A stretch of 64,000 nt of DNA from Cytophagaceae bacterium (GCA_016722655.1 JADKIR010000005.1:372001-436000); one strand, 5' to 3'; counted from the first letter of the stretch, positions 35,036-43,825 are shown. Numbers and translations: made by a program. Notes: generated by a model not told the origin, from the sequence alone.

Positions 35036-36535
35036 GTGAAAGTTTTTTTTCGGATATTCTTCCTATGTTTGATTTTTTCAGGAAATAGCCAGATATGGGC
35101 TCAATCCCAAAAACCCCGCACCATCGTCACCACCGATGGCGAGCTGGATGACGTGGATTCGTTTATCAGGATGTTGCTGTATTCCAATGAGTACAAAGTA
35201 GAAGGACTGATTGTCAGCAGCTCACAGTGGCATTATAAAGGTGATGGCAAAGGCACTAAGTTTACTTCTGAAATGGAGATGACCAAAAAGCTCTATGGTG
35301 AACGCACCGAGCTCCGCTGGCCGGGCGAGCAGTGGATATATGATTTGATAGGTGCCTACGGAAAAGTTTATTCCAATCTCATCCAACATTCCAAAGATTA
35401 CCCTACGCATAAATACCTGAAAGACAGGATCAGAATCGGGAACATAGACTTTGAAGGTGAAATGGAAAAAGACACACCCGGCTCAGATTTTATCAAAGTC
35501 AAATTGCTGGATGACGACACTTCGCCACTCTATCTGCAAGTATGGGGCGGCACCAATACCATCGCACGGGCATTGAGGAGTATCGAAGACGAATATAAAA
35601 ACACGCCGAAATGGAATAGCATTTATAAGAAAGTTTGTAAAAAGGCCATACTTTACGCCATTCTCGACCAGGACGCCACTTATAAAAAATACATTGAACC
35701 CAACTGGAAAGACATCAAAGTATATTACAATGCCAACCAATTCTGGAGTTTTGCTTATTTCTGGAAACGAGCTGTTCCTGAGCAACTTCAACCTTATCTG
35801 GAAGGGAAATTTATGGGGGATATCATCAATAACCACGGACCTCTACTGAAAATGTATTACAGTTACGGTGACGGGAATCCGCCACTGGGAGAGTTGGAAG
35901 ACATCTACAGCAATATGGAACAGGCCAAAAAGAATCAATGGGGAAGTTTCGGGCAATACGACTTCATATCCGAAGGTGATTCTCCGGCATTCCTGCATTT
36001 GGTGGATGTGGGACTCAATAATCTCGAAAACCCAAATTATGGCGGTTGGGGTGGAAGGCTCATCCAATCCAAAACCACGCCCAGCCGCTGGGAAGACGGT
36101 GCCCCTGCTGCGGACTTTAATCCTTTTACCCAGAAAATGGATGATGCCTACGCCCAAACCCGCTGGATTCCGGCCATCCAGAATGATTTTGCTGCCCGTG
36201 CCGACTGGTGTATCAAAGACTATAAAGGTGCCAATCATGCACCAAAAATCTCTGTGAAAGCAAACTATCTTTCCGCCAAACCCGGACAGAAATTAAATAT
36301 TCAGGTGACCACCAGTGATCCTGACAGAAATTTTGTTACGATGAAATATTGGCAATATCAGGAAGTCGGAAATACAGATAAGAAATTGGAGGTACTTCCA
36401 CAAAGTACGGGTGTAAACATTGTTATCCCCTCTGATGCCAAATCAGGAGATGTTTTTCATCTTATCGCAGAAGGTACCGACACCGGGAAGCCGGCATTAA
36501 CGAGATATCAGAGAATTGTGATTTCTGTAAAATAG
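35036..36535 (+). CDS. Secreted DUF1593 nucleoside-hydrolase-like protein
   Basis: A 499-residue secreted protein with a GTG start (no in-frame ATG nearby) and a signal peptide ending SQIWAQ. The N-terminal part is the DUF1593 domain with TTDGELDDVDSFIRMLLYSNEYKVEGLI, whose acidic DxDD-like loop resembles the Ca2+ site of nucleoside hydrolases. The C-terminal 90 residues (ISVKANYLSAKPGQKLNIQVTT...) form a beta-sandwich domain often found on these proteins. DUF1593 members are linked to plant-polysaccharide utilisation. Substrate unknown; location periplasmic or extracellular. Confidence 0.85.
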   Translation: MKVFFRIFFLCLIFSGNSQIWAQSQKPRTIVTTDGELDDVDSFIRMLLYSNEYKVEGLIVSSSQWHYKGDGKGTKFTSEMEMTKKLYGERTELRWPGEQWIYDLIGAYGKVYSNLIQHSKDYPTHKYLKDRIRIGNIDFEGEMEKDTPGSDFIKVKLLDDDTSPLYLQVWGGTNTIARALRSIEDEYKNTPKWNSIYKKVCKKAILYAILDQDATYKKYIEPNWKDIKVYYNANQFWSFAYFWKRAVPEQLQPYLEGKFMGDIINNHGPLLKMYYSYGDGNPPLGELEDIYSNMEQAKKNQWGSFGQYDFISEGDSPAFLHLVDVGLNNLENPNYGGWGGRLIQSKTTPSRWEDGAPAADFNPFTQKMDDAYAQTRWIPAIQNDFAARADWCIKDYKGANHAPKISVKANYLSAKPGQKLNIQVTTSDPDRNFVTMKYWQYQEVGNTDKKLEVLPQSTGVNIVIPSDAKSGDVFHLIAEGTDTGKPALTRYQRIVISVK

Positions 36536-36633
36536 ATTTTAAGAATTAAGAATTTTCAAGCCTATATACTGAGGTTGATGTAATTACAATTTCAGTTTTT
36601 TTGAATTTCTTTCGTTGCCAAGCCGGCGAGGCC

Positions 36634-36663
36634 CTACTTTCTTTGCTTACCCAAAGAAAGTAG
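36634..36663. repeat. Perfect 12-bp stem hairpin repeat
   Basis: The sequence CTACTTTCTTTG-cttacc-CAAAGAAAGTAG forms a perfect stem with a six-base loop and is followed by a direct copy of half the stem (GCAAAGAAAG). A similar hairpin is widespread as an intergenic repeat in unrelated bacteria, so it may be a transposon-borne or terminator-like element. Confidence 0.6.
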
Positions 36664-36811
36664 GCAAAGAAAGGGAACAATCTTCAAAGCGTCACGAAAA
36701 TTTGGAATCATTAAACTTGAATGTTAATATTTCAACCAGAAATTTTCTAAACACTGAAGATTGATTCAAGGAATTTTCATAAGTGTTTTTTTAAACCTAT
36801 TTAAAATTTCA

Positions 36812-36996
36812 ACTCTTCTACATGTTCCGCAGTCAAAGGAGCACAATAGTGCGAAATTTGCGAGCGAAAGCTCAGGCGAAGATTGATGAAACAGGATTCA
36901 TAATCCTAAATCCGGATTTTTCAATGAGTAAATTCATTTTTTTTCTTATAATTGTTTAAAATTCTAGCTTAAACATTGGGAAAATGTCGAAGAGCT
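36812..36996. repeat. RAYT-element MITE, transposase fully deleted
   Basis: The left end (CTCTTCTACATGTTCCG, GTCAAAGGAGCACA, TTTGCGAGCGAAAGCTC, GGATTCATAATCC) and a CTTATAATTGTTTAAAATTC segment join directly to the right end (TAGCTTAAACATTGGGAAAA, GTCGAAGAGCT), with no coding sequence between. The full-length relative at 40479-41408 has the transposase gene at this junction. It is therefore a non-autonomous derivative. Confidence 0.7.
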
Positions 36997-37038
36997 GATT
37001 AAATGCAAAATGAGTCTAAATTTACAAATTTTTAAAAA

Positions 37039-37830
37039 ATGAAAATAACAATTCAATATCTGCTGATAGGTATAATCTTATTATCAAGTTGCGGACAAAA
37101 TAGAAGACCAAAACCTGATTTTTATAAAAATCTATACACTCAAGAGATTTTAAATAAGACGCAATACCTGGAACTAATAAAATCTCTTTCAGCTAAATAC
37201 AATGATTCAACTAAAACAATTCCAGATATTAAGATACATTTTAAATCATTGGAAATTTCCAATGATTCAATAATTCAACCATTTAAATATGACGTAAGAA
37301 TTGGAAATGAATACATAGTTAGGGCAGATTCATTTGAAAAAATAGGTATGAAAATATCTCCGAAAACTTTTTTAACGACCAATGGAGAAAGAATTCAAAT
37401 AGGAGGAAAACAAACAAAACCAACTCTTATAAATCTTTGGTTCGTTGAGTGTGGTGGCTGTGTGGCAGAGATACCAGCGTTAAATAAGTTGCAGGAAAAT
37501 TATGCAGATAAGGTGAATTTTATAGCAATTACTTTTGACGATGACAAAAAGGTATTGCGTTTTTTAAAAAATAAAGAGTTCAACTTCAAACACATAACAA
37601 ATGCAAACCAATTTATAGAATATATAGGAACCAAACCATATCCCGAAAATATTTTTATAGATAAAGACGGATTTATTCGAAACATTGAAGGTGGTCTTGG
37701 TAAAAACGAAGATTTAGATTTAGAGACAAAGTATTTTGGTTCTATAATTGAGAAATTACTACTTCCAACAACCAAAGCTTCAAAACAAAATTCGGCAAGC
37801 TATTCGACAACCAAAAATACAAAATTCTAG
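37039..37830 (+). CDS. TlpA-like thioredoxin-fold lipoprotein
   Basis: A 263-residue lipoprotein (signal ending IILLSSC). The thioredoxin-like domain has LINLWFVECGGCVAEIPALNKLQ, a CGGC active site in place of CxPC, then VNFIAITFDDDKKV and the cis-Pro region KPYPENIFIDKDG. It is a periplasmic thiol-disulfide protein, likely reductive and perhaps linked to cytochrome maturation or oxidative repair. The last 25 residues are polar and repetitive and look like a random extension. Confidence 0.82.
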   Translation: MKITIQYLLIGIILLSSCGQNRRPKPDFYKNLYTQEILNKTQYLELIKSLSAKYNDSTKTIPDIKIHFKSLEISNDSIIQPFKYDVRIGNEYIVRADSFEKIGMKISPKTFLTTNGERIQIGGKQTKPTLINLWFVECGGCVAEIPALNKLQENYADKVNFIAITFDDDKKVLRFLKNKEFNFKHITNANQFIEYIGTKPYPENIFIDKDGFIRNIEGGLGKNEDLDLETKYFGSIIEKLLLPTTKASKQNSASYSTTKNTKF

Positions 37831-37949
37831 CATTTTGATTAATTCCAATCTTAAACGTAATCCACAGCCTCCTTCAAATGTTTCTTTAACAAAGAGATAT
37901 TGGATGATTGAAATTCAAAAAAATGGTTAAAAATATCACTACCAAAATA

Positions 37950-38185
37950 AGGATTTAATGGCATAGTCATTAAGACTAGGTTTTTCAGGAAATGCAAATT
38001 GTAAATCCAATTATTTCTTATAATTGCTTATAATTCAAAGATATGGCTTATGAATACGGAATCAAAGACCACCAAAAACCTGCTTAATTTAGAATTAGAA
38101 AAGTTAAGATTGAATTTACAATTCCTTTTTGAGGATTGAAAATCCTCTTTATCTAGCTTCGACATTGAGAAAATGTTGAAGAGCT
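37950..38185. repeat. RAYT-element MITE, internal deletion of the transposase
   Basis: After a CTTATAATTGCTTATAATTC segment comes ATGGCTTATGAATACGG (the transposase start, MAYEYGIKDHQK), then a jump to the last codons of the gene (AATTAGAAAAGTTAAGATTG). The right-end hairpins GAGGATT-GAA-AATCCTC and CTTCGACATT-GAGAA-AATGTTGAAG follow. About 500 bp of coding sequence is missing relative to the copy at 40661-41221. This occupies most of the 375-bp gap 37831-38205. Confidence 0.75.
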
Positions 38186-38205
38186 ATATATACCCGGTTA
38201 AATAT

Positions 38206-39525
38206 TTAAAGAAAAGCCTTCAATAGATAACAAACCAGAAGAGCCGAGAAGCCCAATACCGCCGATGCGGCAGTTTGCGATTTATATCCCTGACTTACAC
38301 TCATACCTGACAGCTGCGTGACCACCCAGAAAAAACTATCGTTTACATGGCTGGCCACTGCCGAGCCTGCTCCTATGGCAACTACTGTCAGAGCTTTGTA
38401 TATCTCTGAATCTAAGCCGAGTTGAGGCAATATCGGAGCAACAATAGATGCCGAAGTGATGATGGCAATGGTAGAGGAGCCCTGGGCGGTTTTTAACAAC
38501 ACTGCAATCAGAAATGGCAGCATTAAGCCAAGGTTGAGGTCACCCATGGAGCCACTTATCATGTCTCCAATCCCGCTGAGTTGTATCATTTTTCCAAAAA
38601 TCGCACCAGCCCCGGTGATGGCTATAATTTCGGCAGAATTAATTATGCTTTCGCTTATCCATCCTTTGTTGCCAAACATACTTTTCTCCAGTTTGGCAGG
38701 CAAGAGTAAAGAAAATAAAAAACCCATAAACAAGGCAATAACCGGCGTACCCAAAAATGAAATGGCCGATACCAAGCCCTCATGTTTGATGAAGGGGCGG
38801 TAGTCCTGCAGTGATTTTAATATGATAAATCCGAGCGGAATTAGGATGGGCAATACCGATTTGAACAGGGTTGGGGGCGTAGGTTGCTGGGTTTGCAGGT
38901 GTTCCTCAGTTTCTGGCCTTAAAAAATTTCTTTTACCGACATAAATGATAAAAAGCACCGTAGGAAACAATGCCAGAAAGCTTACGATTAATCCCAACAA
39001 TATAACCAGTCCCAGCTGGGCATTGAGTATGCCGGCGGCTCCAATTGGCCCCGGCGTAGGTGGCACCATCGTGTGGGTTGCCATTAAGCCCATAGATAGC
39101 GACACGGCCGTGGTGATGATAGAAAGGCCCGCTTTTCGGGTTAAGGATTTATTGAGAGCGTTTAATATCACAAAGCCTGAGTCTGCAAAAACGGGAATCG
39201 AAATTATATAGCCCATGGAGGCCATGATCCAGGGCACCCTGCTCATGCCGATGATTTTCATTATTTGTTCGGCCATTTTGAGAGCAGCACCGGTTTTTTC
39301 AAGGAAAGTGCCGATGATCACCCCAAAAATTATCACAAGGCCAATATTGCCTATCGTATTCCCAAATCCCTCCTTTATGCCTGTTTCTATGCCCTTTACA
39401 CCTACACCGGTGGCTATGGCATAAAAAAGTGCTACAGTAAAAAGCACAATGAAAGGATGTATTTTGAGTTTTGAAGTTCCGGCAATTATTAATACCACCG
39501 AAACCACCAATAAGAGGATCGTCAT
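38206..39525 (-). CDS. GntP family gluconate:H+ symporter
   Basis: A 439-residue inner-membrane transporter with about twelve helices. The N-terminus IIAGTSKLKIHPFIVLF, GFGNTIGNIGLVIIFGVIIGTFLEKTGAA and VPPTPGPIGAAGIL are GntP signatures, and SASIVAPILPQLGL and HVNDSFFWVVTQLSGMS follow the family C-terminal pattern. Substrate is probably gluconate or a related sugar acid, in line with the glycosidase-rich window. It stands alone; no gluconate kinase is adjacent. Confidence 0.88.
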   Translation of the reverse strand: MTILLLVVSVVLIIAGTSKLKIHPFIVLFTVALFYAIATGVGVKGIETGIKEGFGNTIGNIGLVIIFGVIIGTFLEKTGAALKMAEQIMKIIGMSRVPWIMASMGYIISIPVFADSGFVILNALNKSLTRKAGLSIITTAVSLSMGLMATHTMVPPTPGPIGAAGILNAQLGLVILLGLIVSFLALFPTVLFIIYVGKRNFLRPETEEHLQTQQPTPPTLFKSVLPILIPLGFIILKSLQDYRPFIKHEGLVSAISFLGTPVIALFMGFLFSLLLPAKLEKSMFGNKGWISESIINSAEIIAITGAGAIFGKMIQLSGIGDMISGSMGDLNLGLMLPFLIAVLLKTAQGSSTIAIITSASIVAPILPQLGLDSEIYKALTVVAIGAGSAVASHVNDSFFWVVTQLSGMSVSQGYKSQTAASAVLGFSALLVCYLLKAFL

Positions 39526-39650
39526 TCAGAGTTTATATTTAGGGTTGAATTAAAAACGCTTAAATCTATGAAAATATGTCGAAAGTTTATCAAAACGCGG
39601 TTTAGATTTCAAATCTGTAAAATGTTTTTTTCTATATTGGGGATTTTCCA

Positions 39651-39754
39651 AAAGTCCAGAGAGCACGAGCGTGTGAGCTTTGCGAGCGAAAGCTCAGTAT
39701 ATGATTGGAAATCATCCATATCCAGCTTCGACTTTGAGAAAAGGTCGAAGAGTT
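39651..39754. repeat. RAYT-element MITE, short copy
   Basis: The left-end piece GAGCACGAGCGTGTGAGCTTTG... and GCGAGCGAAAGCTC is followed directly by the right-end hairpins GATT-GGA-AATC and CTTCGACTTT-GAGAA-AAGGTCGAAG. It is diverged from the other copies and lacks coding sequence. It lies in the 452-bp gap 39526-39977, whose remainder holds no gene. Confidence 0.6.
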
Positions 39755-39977
39755 AATTAACATTTCCCTTTTTAAAAATGGAAATCTTCCGGATCGGGCT
39801 TAGACATTGAAAATTTCTAGAATCTAAGTTATATCATTTCTAATTTTGTATTTTAGCGAACATAAAAGTACTTTTCAAATAATCTGTTGCAAAAAGCTGA
39901 TTGATTGATTTAGATTAGATATTTAAAAAAAAACTTCATTTAAGAGAAATATACCTGACTCTATAAAAAGATACTGA

Positions 39978-40466
39978 ATGAACAAGATACCTGTAGGACT
40001 TAAAAGAACAGCGACTCTTTGTATTTTAAGGCATAAAGATAAATTTCTATTACTTAAAAGACTCAAAGAGCCAAACAAAAATAGTTTTACGCCGGTTGGT
40101 GGAAAATTGGAGCCTTTTGAAAGCCCTTTGAAGTCGGCCATCCGTGAAACTTTTGAGGAGACTGGGATTAAAATTGATACAATGAAGTATTGCGGAATTT
40201 TAACCGAGACTTCACCAACAGAGTATAACTGGACAGGATATGTTTACATTGCAGATATTGATTTTATTGATCCTCCTTTTTGCAATGAAGGAACCTTGAA
40301 GTGGATTGGTTTTGAGGAATTATTAAAAGTACCAACACCCAAAACAGATTGGTATATCTACAAGTATATTCTTGAAAATAAACCATTTGCGTTTAGTGCA
40401 GAATATGATGAAAATCTTAAAATTTTGTCAATGACAGAAGAAATTGAAGGGAAAATAATTTTGTAA
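39978..40466 (+). CDS. Nudix hydrolase
   Basis: A 162-residue protein with a complete Nudix box, GGKLEPFESPLKSAIRETFEETGI (41-64, Gx5Ex7REx2EExGI), preceded by ATLCILRHKDKFLLLKRLK. The layout resembles MutT/8-oxo-dGTPase-type enzymes. It cleaves a nucleoside-diphosphate-linked substrate; which one is uncertain. Cytosolic and monocistronic, directly upstream of a RAYT element. Confidence 0.88.
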   Translation: MNKIPVGLKRTATLCILRHKDKFLLLKRLKEPNKNSFTPVGGKLEPFESPLKSAIRETFEETGIKIDTMKYCGILTETSPTEYNWTGYVYIADIDFIDPPFCNEGTLKWIGFEELLKVPTPKTDWYIYKYILENKPFAFSAEYDENLKILSMTEEIEGKIIL

Positions 40467-40478
40467 AAAAACTCTCCG

Positions 40479-40660
40479 ACTCTTCTACATGTTCCGATAG
40501 TCAAAGGAGCACAAGAGTGCGAACTTTGCGAGCGAAACGGCTCTTCGACATGTTCCTTTAGGGCATGTCGAAGCTAGATAAAATAGGATTTATAATCCTA
40601 AATCCATTTTTTCTACTTGTAAATCCATTTTTTTATTATAATTGCTTAAAATTCAAAAAC
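40479..40660. repeat. Left end of the RAYT element
   Basis: Palindromes CTCTTCGACATG...CATGTCGAAG and GGATT-TAT-AATCC, plus GAGCACAAGAGTGCGAAC and TTTGCGAGCGAAA, make up the leader of the transposase gene at 40661. Related sequence occurs at 36812-36996, 39651-39754 and 54631-54917. These are the probable recognition hairpins of the encoded HUH enzyme. Confidence 0.65.
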
Positions 40661-41221
40661 ATGGCTTACGAATATAGAATTAAAGACCAACACGCTGTCT
40701 ATTTCATTACTTCCACAGTTCATCAATGGGTTGATGTATTTACCCGTCAAGATTATGCAGATATTATAATCAATAGCCTAAATTATTGTCAAAAAGAGAA
40801 AGGTTTGATTATTTATGCCTGGGTAATTATGCGGTAGGCCGCCCCGTCAAACCATATTCATTTAATTGTTCAGAGTCATGAAAATCATTTAAGTGATATA
40901 TTACGGGACTTTAAAACCGGGCTGGCGTTCCAGTTCACAGCATCACAAATAATCAAGGCCATTGAGAACAATCCTAAAGAAAGCAGAAAGAAATGGTTGC
41001 TGTGGCTTCTTAAGAAAGAAGATAAAATTTGGTTTTGGGAGGAAGGCTATCATGGAGAGGAAATAGAAAAGGATGATTTCTTCCAAACAAAATTGAAATA
41101 CATACATATGAACCCTGTAAGGGCAGGTATTGTAGAAAAAGAAGAGGAATATCTCAATAGTAGTTGTGCGGATTATTATGGAATTAGAAAAGGTAAGATT
41201 GAAGTAACATTTCCGTTTTGA
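40661..41221 (+). pseudogene. RAYT-type (IS200-like, HUH) transposase with an in-frame amber stop
   Basis: The 187-codon frame reads MAYEYRIKDQHAVYFITSTV, the HUH motif HIHLIV, and KLKYIHMNPVRAGIV with the catalytic-type tyrosine, as in REP-associated Y1 transposases. At 40832-40846 a 15-bp in-frame GC-rich insert (CGGTAGGCCGCCCCG) sits between WVIM and SNHIHLIV and carries a TAG (40835-40837). Removing it restores the usual WVIMSNHIH sequence. Without readthrough the product stops after 58 residues. The stop codon at 41219-41221 lies inside the first copy of the downstream tandem repeat. Confidence 0.85.
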
Positions 41222-41408
41222 GGATTGGAAATCCTCTTTATCTAGCTTCGACATTGAGAAAATGTCGAAGAGTTAATTTCCGTTTTGAGGATTGGAAATC
41301 CTCTTTATCTAGCTTCGACATTGAGAAAATGTCGAAGAGTTAATTTCCGTTTTGAGGATTGGAAATCCTCTATATCTAGCTTCGACATTGAGAAAATGTC
41401 GAAGAGTT
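41211..41408. repeat. Triple tandem 67-bp right end of the RAYT element
   Basis: Three head-to-tail copies start at 41211, 41278 and 41345. Each carries the last codons of the transposase (TTCCGTTTTGA), the hairpin GAGGATT-GGA-AATCCTC and the hairpin CTTCGACATT-GAGAA-AATGTCGAAG. The copies differ by only one base in the shared part, so the amplification is recent. Single copies are found at the ends of the MITEs in this window. Confidence 0.85.
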
Positions 41409-41479
41409 GTATAAAAAAAATAGTAAGCATTTAAACTTTCATCGCTGACGGCAGTCTATATTAAAAACCAAAGAATTTC

Positions 41480-42547
41480 ATGAAACTAATAACAATAACA
41501 TTTCTTCTGTTATCCACAGTTTTAGGTTGTAAAAAACAGGACGTAGATCCTCCTTCTAACGGCAATGAAATGTATTTCCCCCCAAATACCGGCAACAACT
41601 GGGAGCTGACTTCCATGAAGTCGCTGGGATGGAATGAAGCCGCGGTGGCAGACCTGAAGAATTTCCTGAAAGAAAAACACTCCAAATCCTTCATGATCCT
41701 CGTCAATGGCCGTATCGTGATGGAAGAATATTTCGATGGCCACACTGCCACCGACACCTGGACCTGGAACAGTGCCGGCAAAACGCTGGTTTCGACCACC
41801 ACGGGCATTGCAGAGCAGGAAGGCCTCCTCAACATCAACAACAAAGTATCTGATTATCTGGGCTCCGGCTGGACCAGTGCTCCCAAAGACAAAGAAAACC
41901 TCATCACGGTCAGACATCTGCTCACTATGTCTTCGGGGCTCGACGAGAGCAATAACAGGGTCATAAAGGAAAACCTTACCTATGTCGCCGATGCCGGCAC
42001 CCGCTGGGCCTATGCCAACGTATTCCAAAAGCTCATGGACGTGGTAGCCGCCGGCAGCAAGAAAGACTTTGAAGCCTTTTTCCAGGCCAGGCTGAGAGAC
42101 AAAATCGGGATGGATGGCACCTGGAGAGACGGCCTCATTTTCAGGCTTTTTCATAGCACCACCCGGAGCATGGCACGCTTTGGCATATTGGCCCTCAACC
42201 GTGGCAAATGGAAAGACGAACAGATCATCAATGAGACATATTTCAATAATGCCACCAACACTTCCCAAAACATCAACCCCTCTTACGGGTATCTGTGGTG
42301 GCTCAATGGCAAAGCAAAATATATGGTGCCGGGCAGCCAGACGGTGTTCCCGGGCATGCTGGTGCCCAATGCCCCCGCCGACATGTTTGCGGCCATGGGT
42401 GCCGAAGACCAGCGATTATTTGTGATACCCAGCAAGAATATGATTGTGGTGCGTATGGGCGATGCCTCTGAGCCTCTCAATCCTTCCTTTGCCATCTCCG
42501 GCTTTGACAAGGCCCTCTGGGAAAAAATCAATGCGGTGGTGAAGTAA
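41480..42547 (+). CDS. Serine beta-lactamase-fold hydrolase, lipoprotein
   Basis: A 355-residue lipoprotein (signal ending STVLGC). The class C/DD-peptidase-like fold shows Ser98-A-G-Lys101 (WNSAGKTLVS), Tyr178-A-N180 (RWAYAN) and the closing WWLNGK and MGAEDQRLFVIP segments. It is predicted to be an outer-membrane or periplasmic esterase or peptidase rather than a true antibiotic-hydrolysing enzyme. Base composition in 41.6-42.5 kb is visibly GC-richer than its neighbours (many GCC/GGC codons), which suggests a different history or strong codon selection. Confidence 0.82.
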   Translation: MKLITITFLLLSTVLGCKKQDVDPPSNGNEMYFPPNTGNNWELTSMKSLGWNEAAVADLKNFLKEKHSKSFMILVNGRIVMEEYFDGHTATDTWTWNSAGKTLVSTTTGIAEQEGLLNINNKVSDYLGSGWTSAPKDKENLITVRHLLTMSSGLDESNNRVIKENLTYVADAGTRWAYANVFQKLMDVVAAGSKKDFEAFFQARLRDKIGMDGTWRDGLIFRLFHSTTRSMARFGILALNRGKWKDEQIINETYFNNATNTSQNINPSYGYLWWLNGKAKYMVPGSQTVFPGMLVPNAPADMFAAMGAEDQRLFVIPSKNMIVVRMGDASEPLNPSFAISGFDKALWEKINAVVK

Positions 42548-42637
42548 AAGTATAAGAATTCTGTTATTCTTCCTTTGTAAAATATTTCAAAACAAAAACA
42601 ATCAATACTTTCCGGAATAAATTTGAATTCATATATT

Positions 42638-42655
42638 TGTATCCAATTGAATACA
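42638..42655. promoter_or_regulatory. Candidate operator upstream of the broken higB
   Basis: The inverted repeat TGTAT-ccaattga-ATACA, with a CAATTG centre, ends seven bases before the toxin start codon. By position it is the likely site bound by the antitoxin encoded at 43158-43442. Confidence 0.4.
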
Positions 42656-42662
42656 CAATTAT

Positions 42663-43153
42663 ATGTATTACATCGAAAAAACCACCGAATTTGATAAATG
42701 GTTGAGGAAATTAAAGGATTTATGAGAGAAATTATATATTTCTTACTAAAATGGTAAAAATAAACTTCGATTTAAAATTCATAAATCAAATGAAAATACC
42801 TTGAATGTCTGTGCAGTGTTTAGAAAAATTTCGAACATCAATTTGATTTTTATTTTTTAGAAAAAATTTAGAAATTTTTCGTGACACATTGCACCGACCG
42901 CCCTTTTTTTGCTTCGTTTTTTTGGGCGAGCAAAAAAATGAAGAGGTAGCTAAGTTACTAACAACAAGCAACAAAAGATTGGAATTTAGTGCCCTTTATC
43001 TTGAAAAACTAAAATCTTTTGGTAAAAGGATACCGAGTTTATTTTAGAGAAATGGATGGAAAAATCATCATTTTATTAATGGGTGGCGACAAATCAACGC
43101 AACAACAAGACATTGAAAAGGTAAAAATTATCTTAAAAAGAATTACAAATTAA
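42663..43153 (+). pseudogene. RelE/HigB-like toxin interrupted by an insertion
   Basis: The start (MYYIEKTTEFDKWLRKLKDL, 42663-42725) and the end (VKGYRVYFREMDGKIIILLMGGDKSTQQQDIEKVKIILKRI in outline, about 43020-43153) belong to one RelE/HigB-type toxin of the Gp49-like addiction-module class. About 300 bp of unrelated sequence, including a strong poly-A/T hairpin with the arms CTTCGTTTTTTTG and CAAAAAAATGAAG, lies between, and part of the middle of the gene is lost. The remaining antitoxin gene starts four bases after the stop. Confidence 0.75.
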
Positions 43154-43157
43154 TCAG

Positions 43158-43442
43158 ATGGAAACTTCAAAATTTGATATTGCGGATTACCTAGACAGCA
43201 ACGAAATGATTGCAGAATACCTAAATGAAGTATTGTCAGCAGGAAATGATGCTGATATAATTGCAGCCATTGGGAATATTGCCAAATCTATCGGAATGAC
43301 AAAAATTGCACAGGAAACCGGTATGAGCAGACCTAGTTTGTATAAAGCTCTGAATGAAGGATCAAAACCACAATTTGAAACAATCATGAAAGTGCTCCGG
43401 GCTATTGGCGGACAGATTCAAATAAGACCTGTTGGGGTATAG
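43158..43442 (+). CDS. Addiction-module antitoxin (HigA-like, putative antidote protein)
   Basis: A 94-residue helix-turn-helix protein: FDIADYLDSNEMIAEYLNEVL, then AIGNIAKSIGMTKIAQETGMSRPSLYKALNEGSKPQFETIMKVLRAIGG. This is the standard sequence of the antidote half of Gp49-like toxin modules. It follows the broken toxin by four bases and is intact, so the operon is now antitoxin-only. Confidence 0.88.
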   Translation: METSKFDIADYLDSNEMIAEYLNEVLSAGNDADIIAAIGNIAKSIGMTKIAQETGMSRPSLYKALNEGSKPQFETIMKVLRAIGGQIQIRPVGV

Positions 43443-43580
43443 ATTTAGTCTTTAGACTCTATTTATTTTTCAAATATGTGCATTGAATTATTGTCTCAGA
43501 CACAGTTTCGTTTACAGACTCTGATTCCCAGATTACACTCCCCTATTTCCATATTCAAATAGCTTTTCAATATCTCAAAT

Positions 43581-43825
43581 TACCCTCCAAAAACTTTCTA
43601 CGCCCCCCCTAAAACTTTTTTACCCCCTCCAAAAACTTTTTATGACCCCCTTAAAACTTTTTTAGACCCCCTAAAACTTTTTACGACCCCCTTAAAACTT
43701 TTTATGACCCCCTAAAACTTTTTAGACCCCCTAAAACTTTTTCACTCCCCCCTACAACTTTTTTAGACCCCCCTAAAACTTTTTACGACCCCCCTAAAAC
43801 TATTTATGCCCCCCTTAGAACATTC
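43581..43825. repeat. C-rich tandem repeat, about 12 units of 19-23 bp
   Basis: About twelve consecutive units follow the plan C(5-7)-TAAAACTTTTT-AGA/ACGA/ATGA with small length variation. The complementary strand therefore carries a G5-G7 run about every 20 bases. It is followed by a diverging tail (CCCCCCTTAGAACATTC). No open frame runs through it. It lies in the 1-kb gap 43443-44443, upstream of the restriction operon. Confidence 0.8.

Noticed and set aside
43581..43825. CRISPR array
   Set aside because: Units are contiguous and only 19-23 bp, with no unique spacers of constant size and no cas genes nearby.
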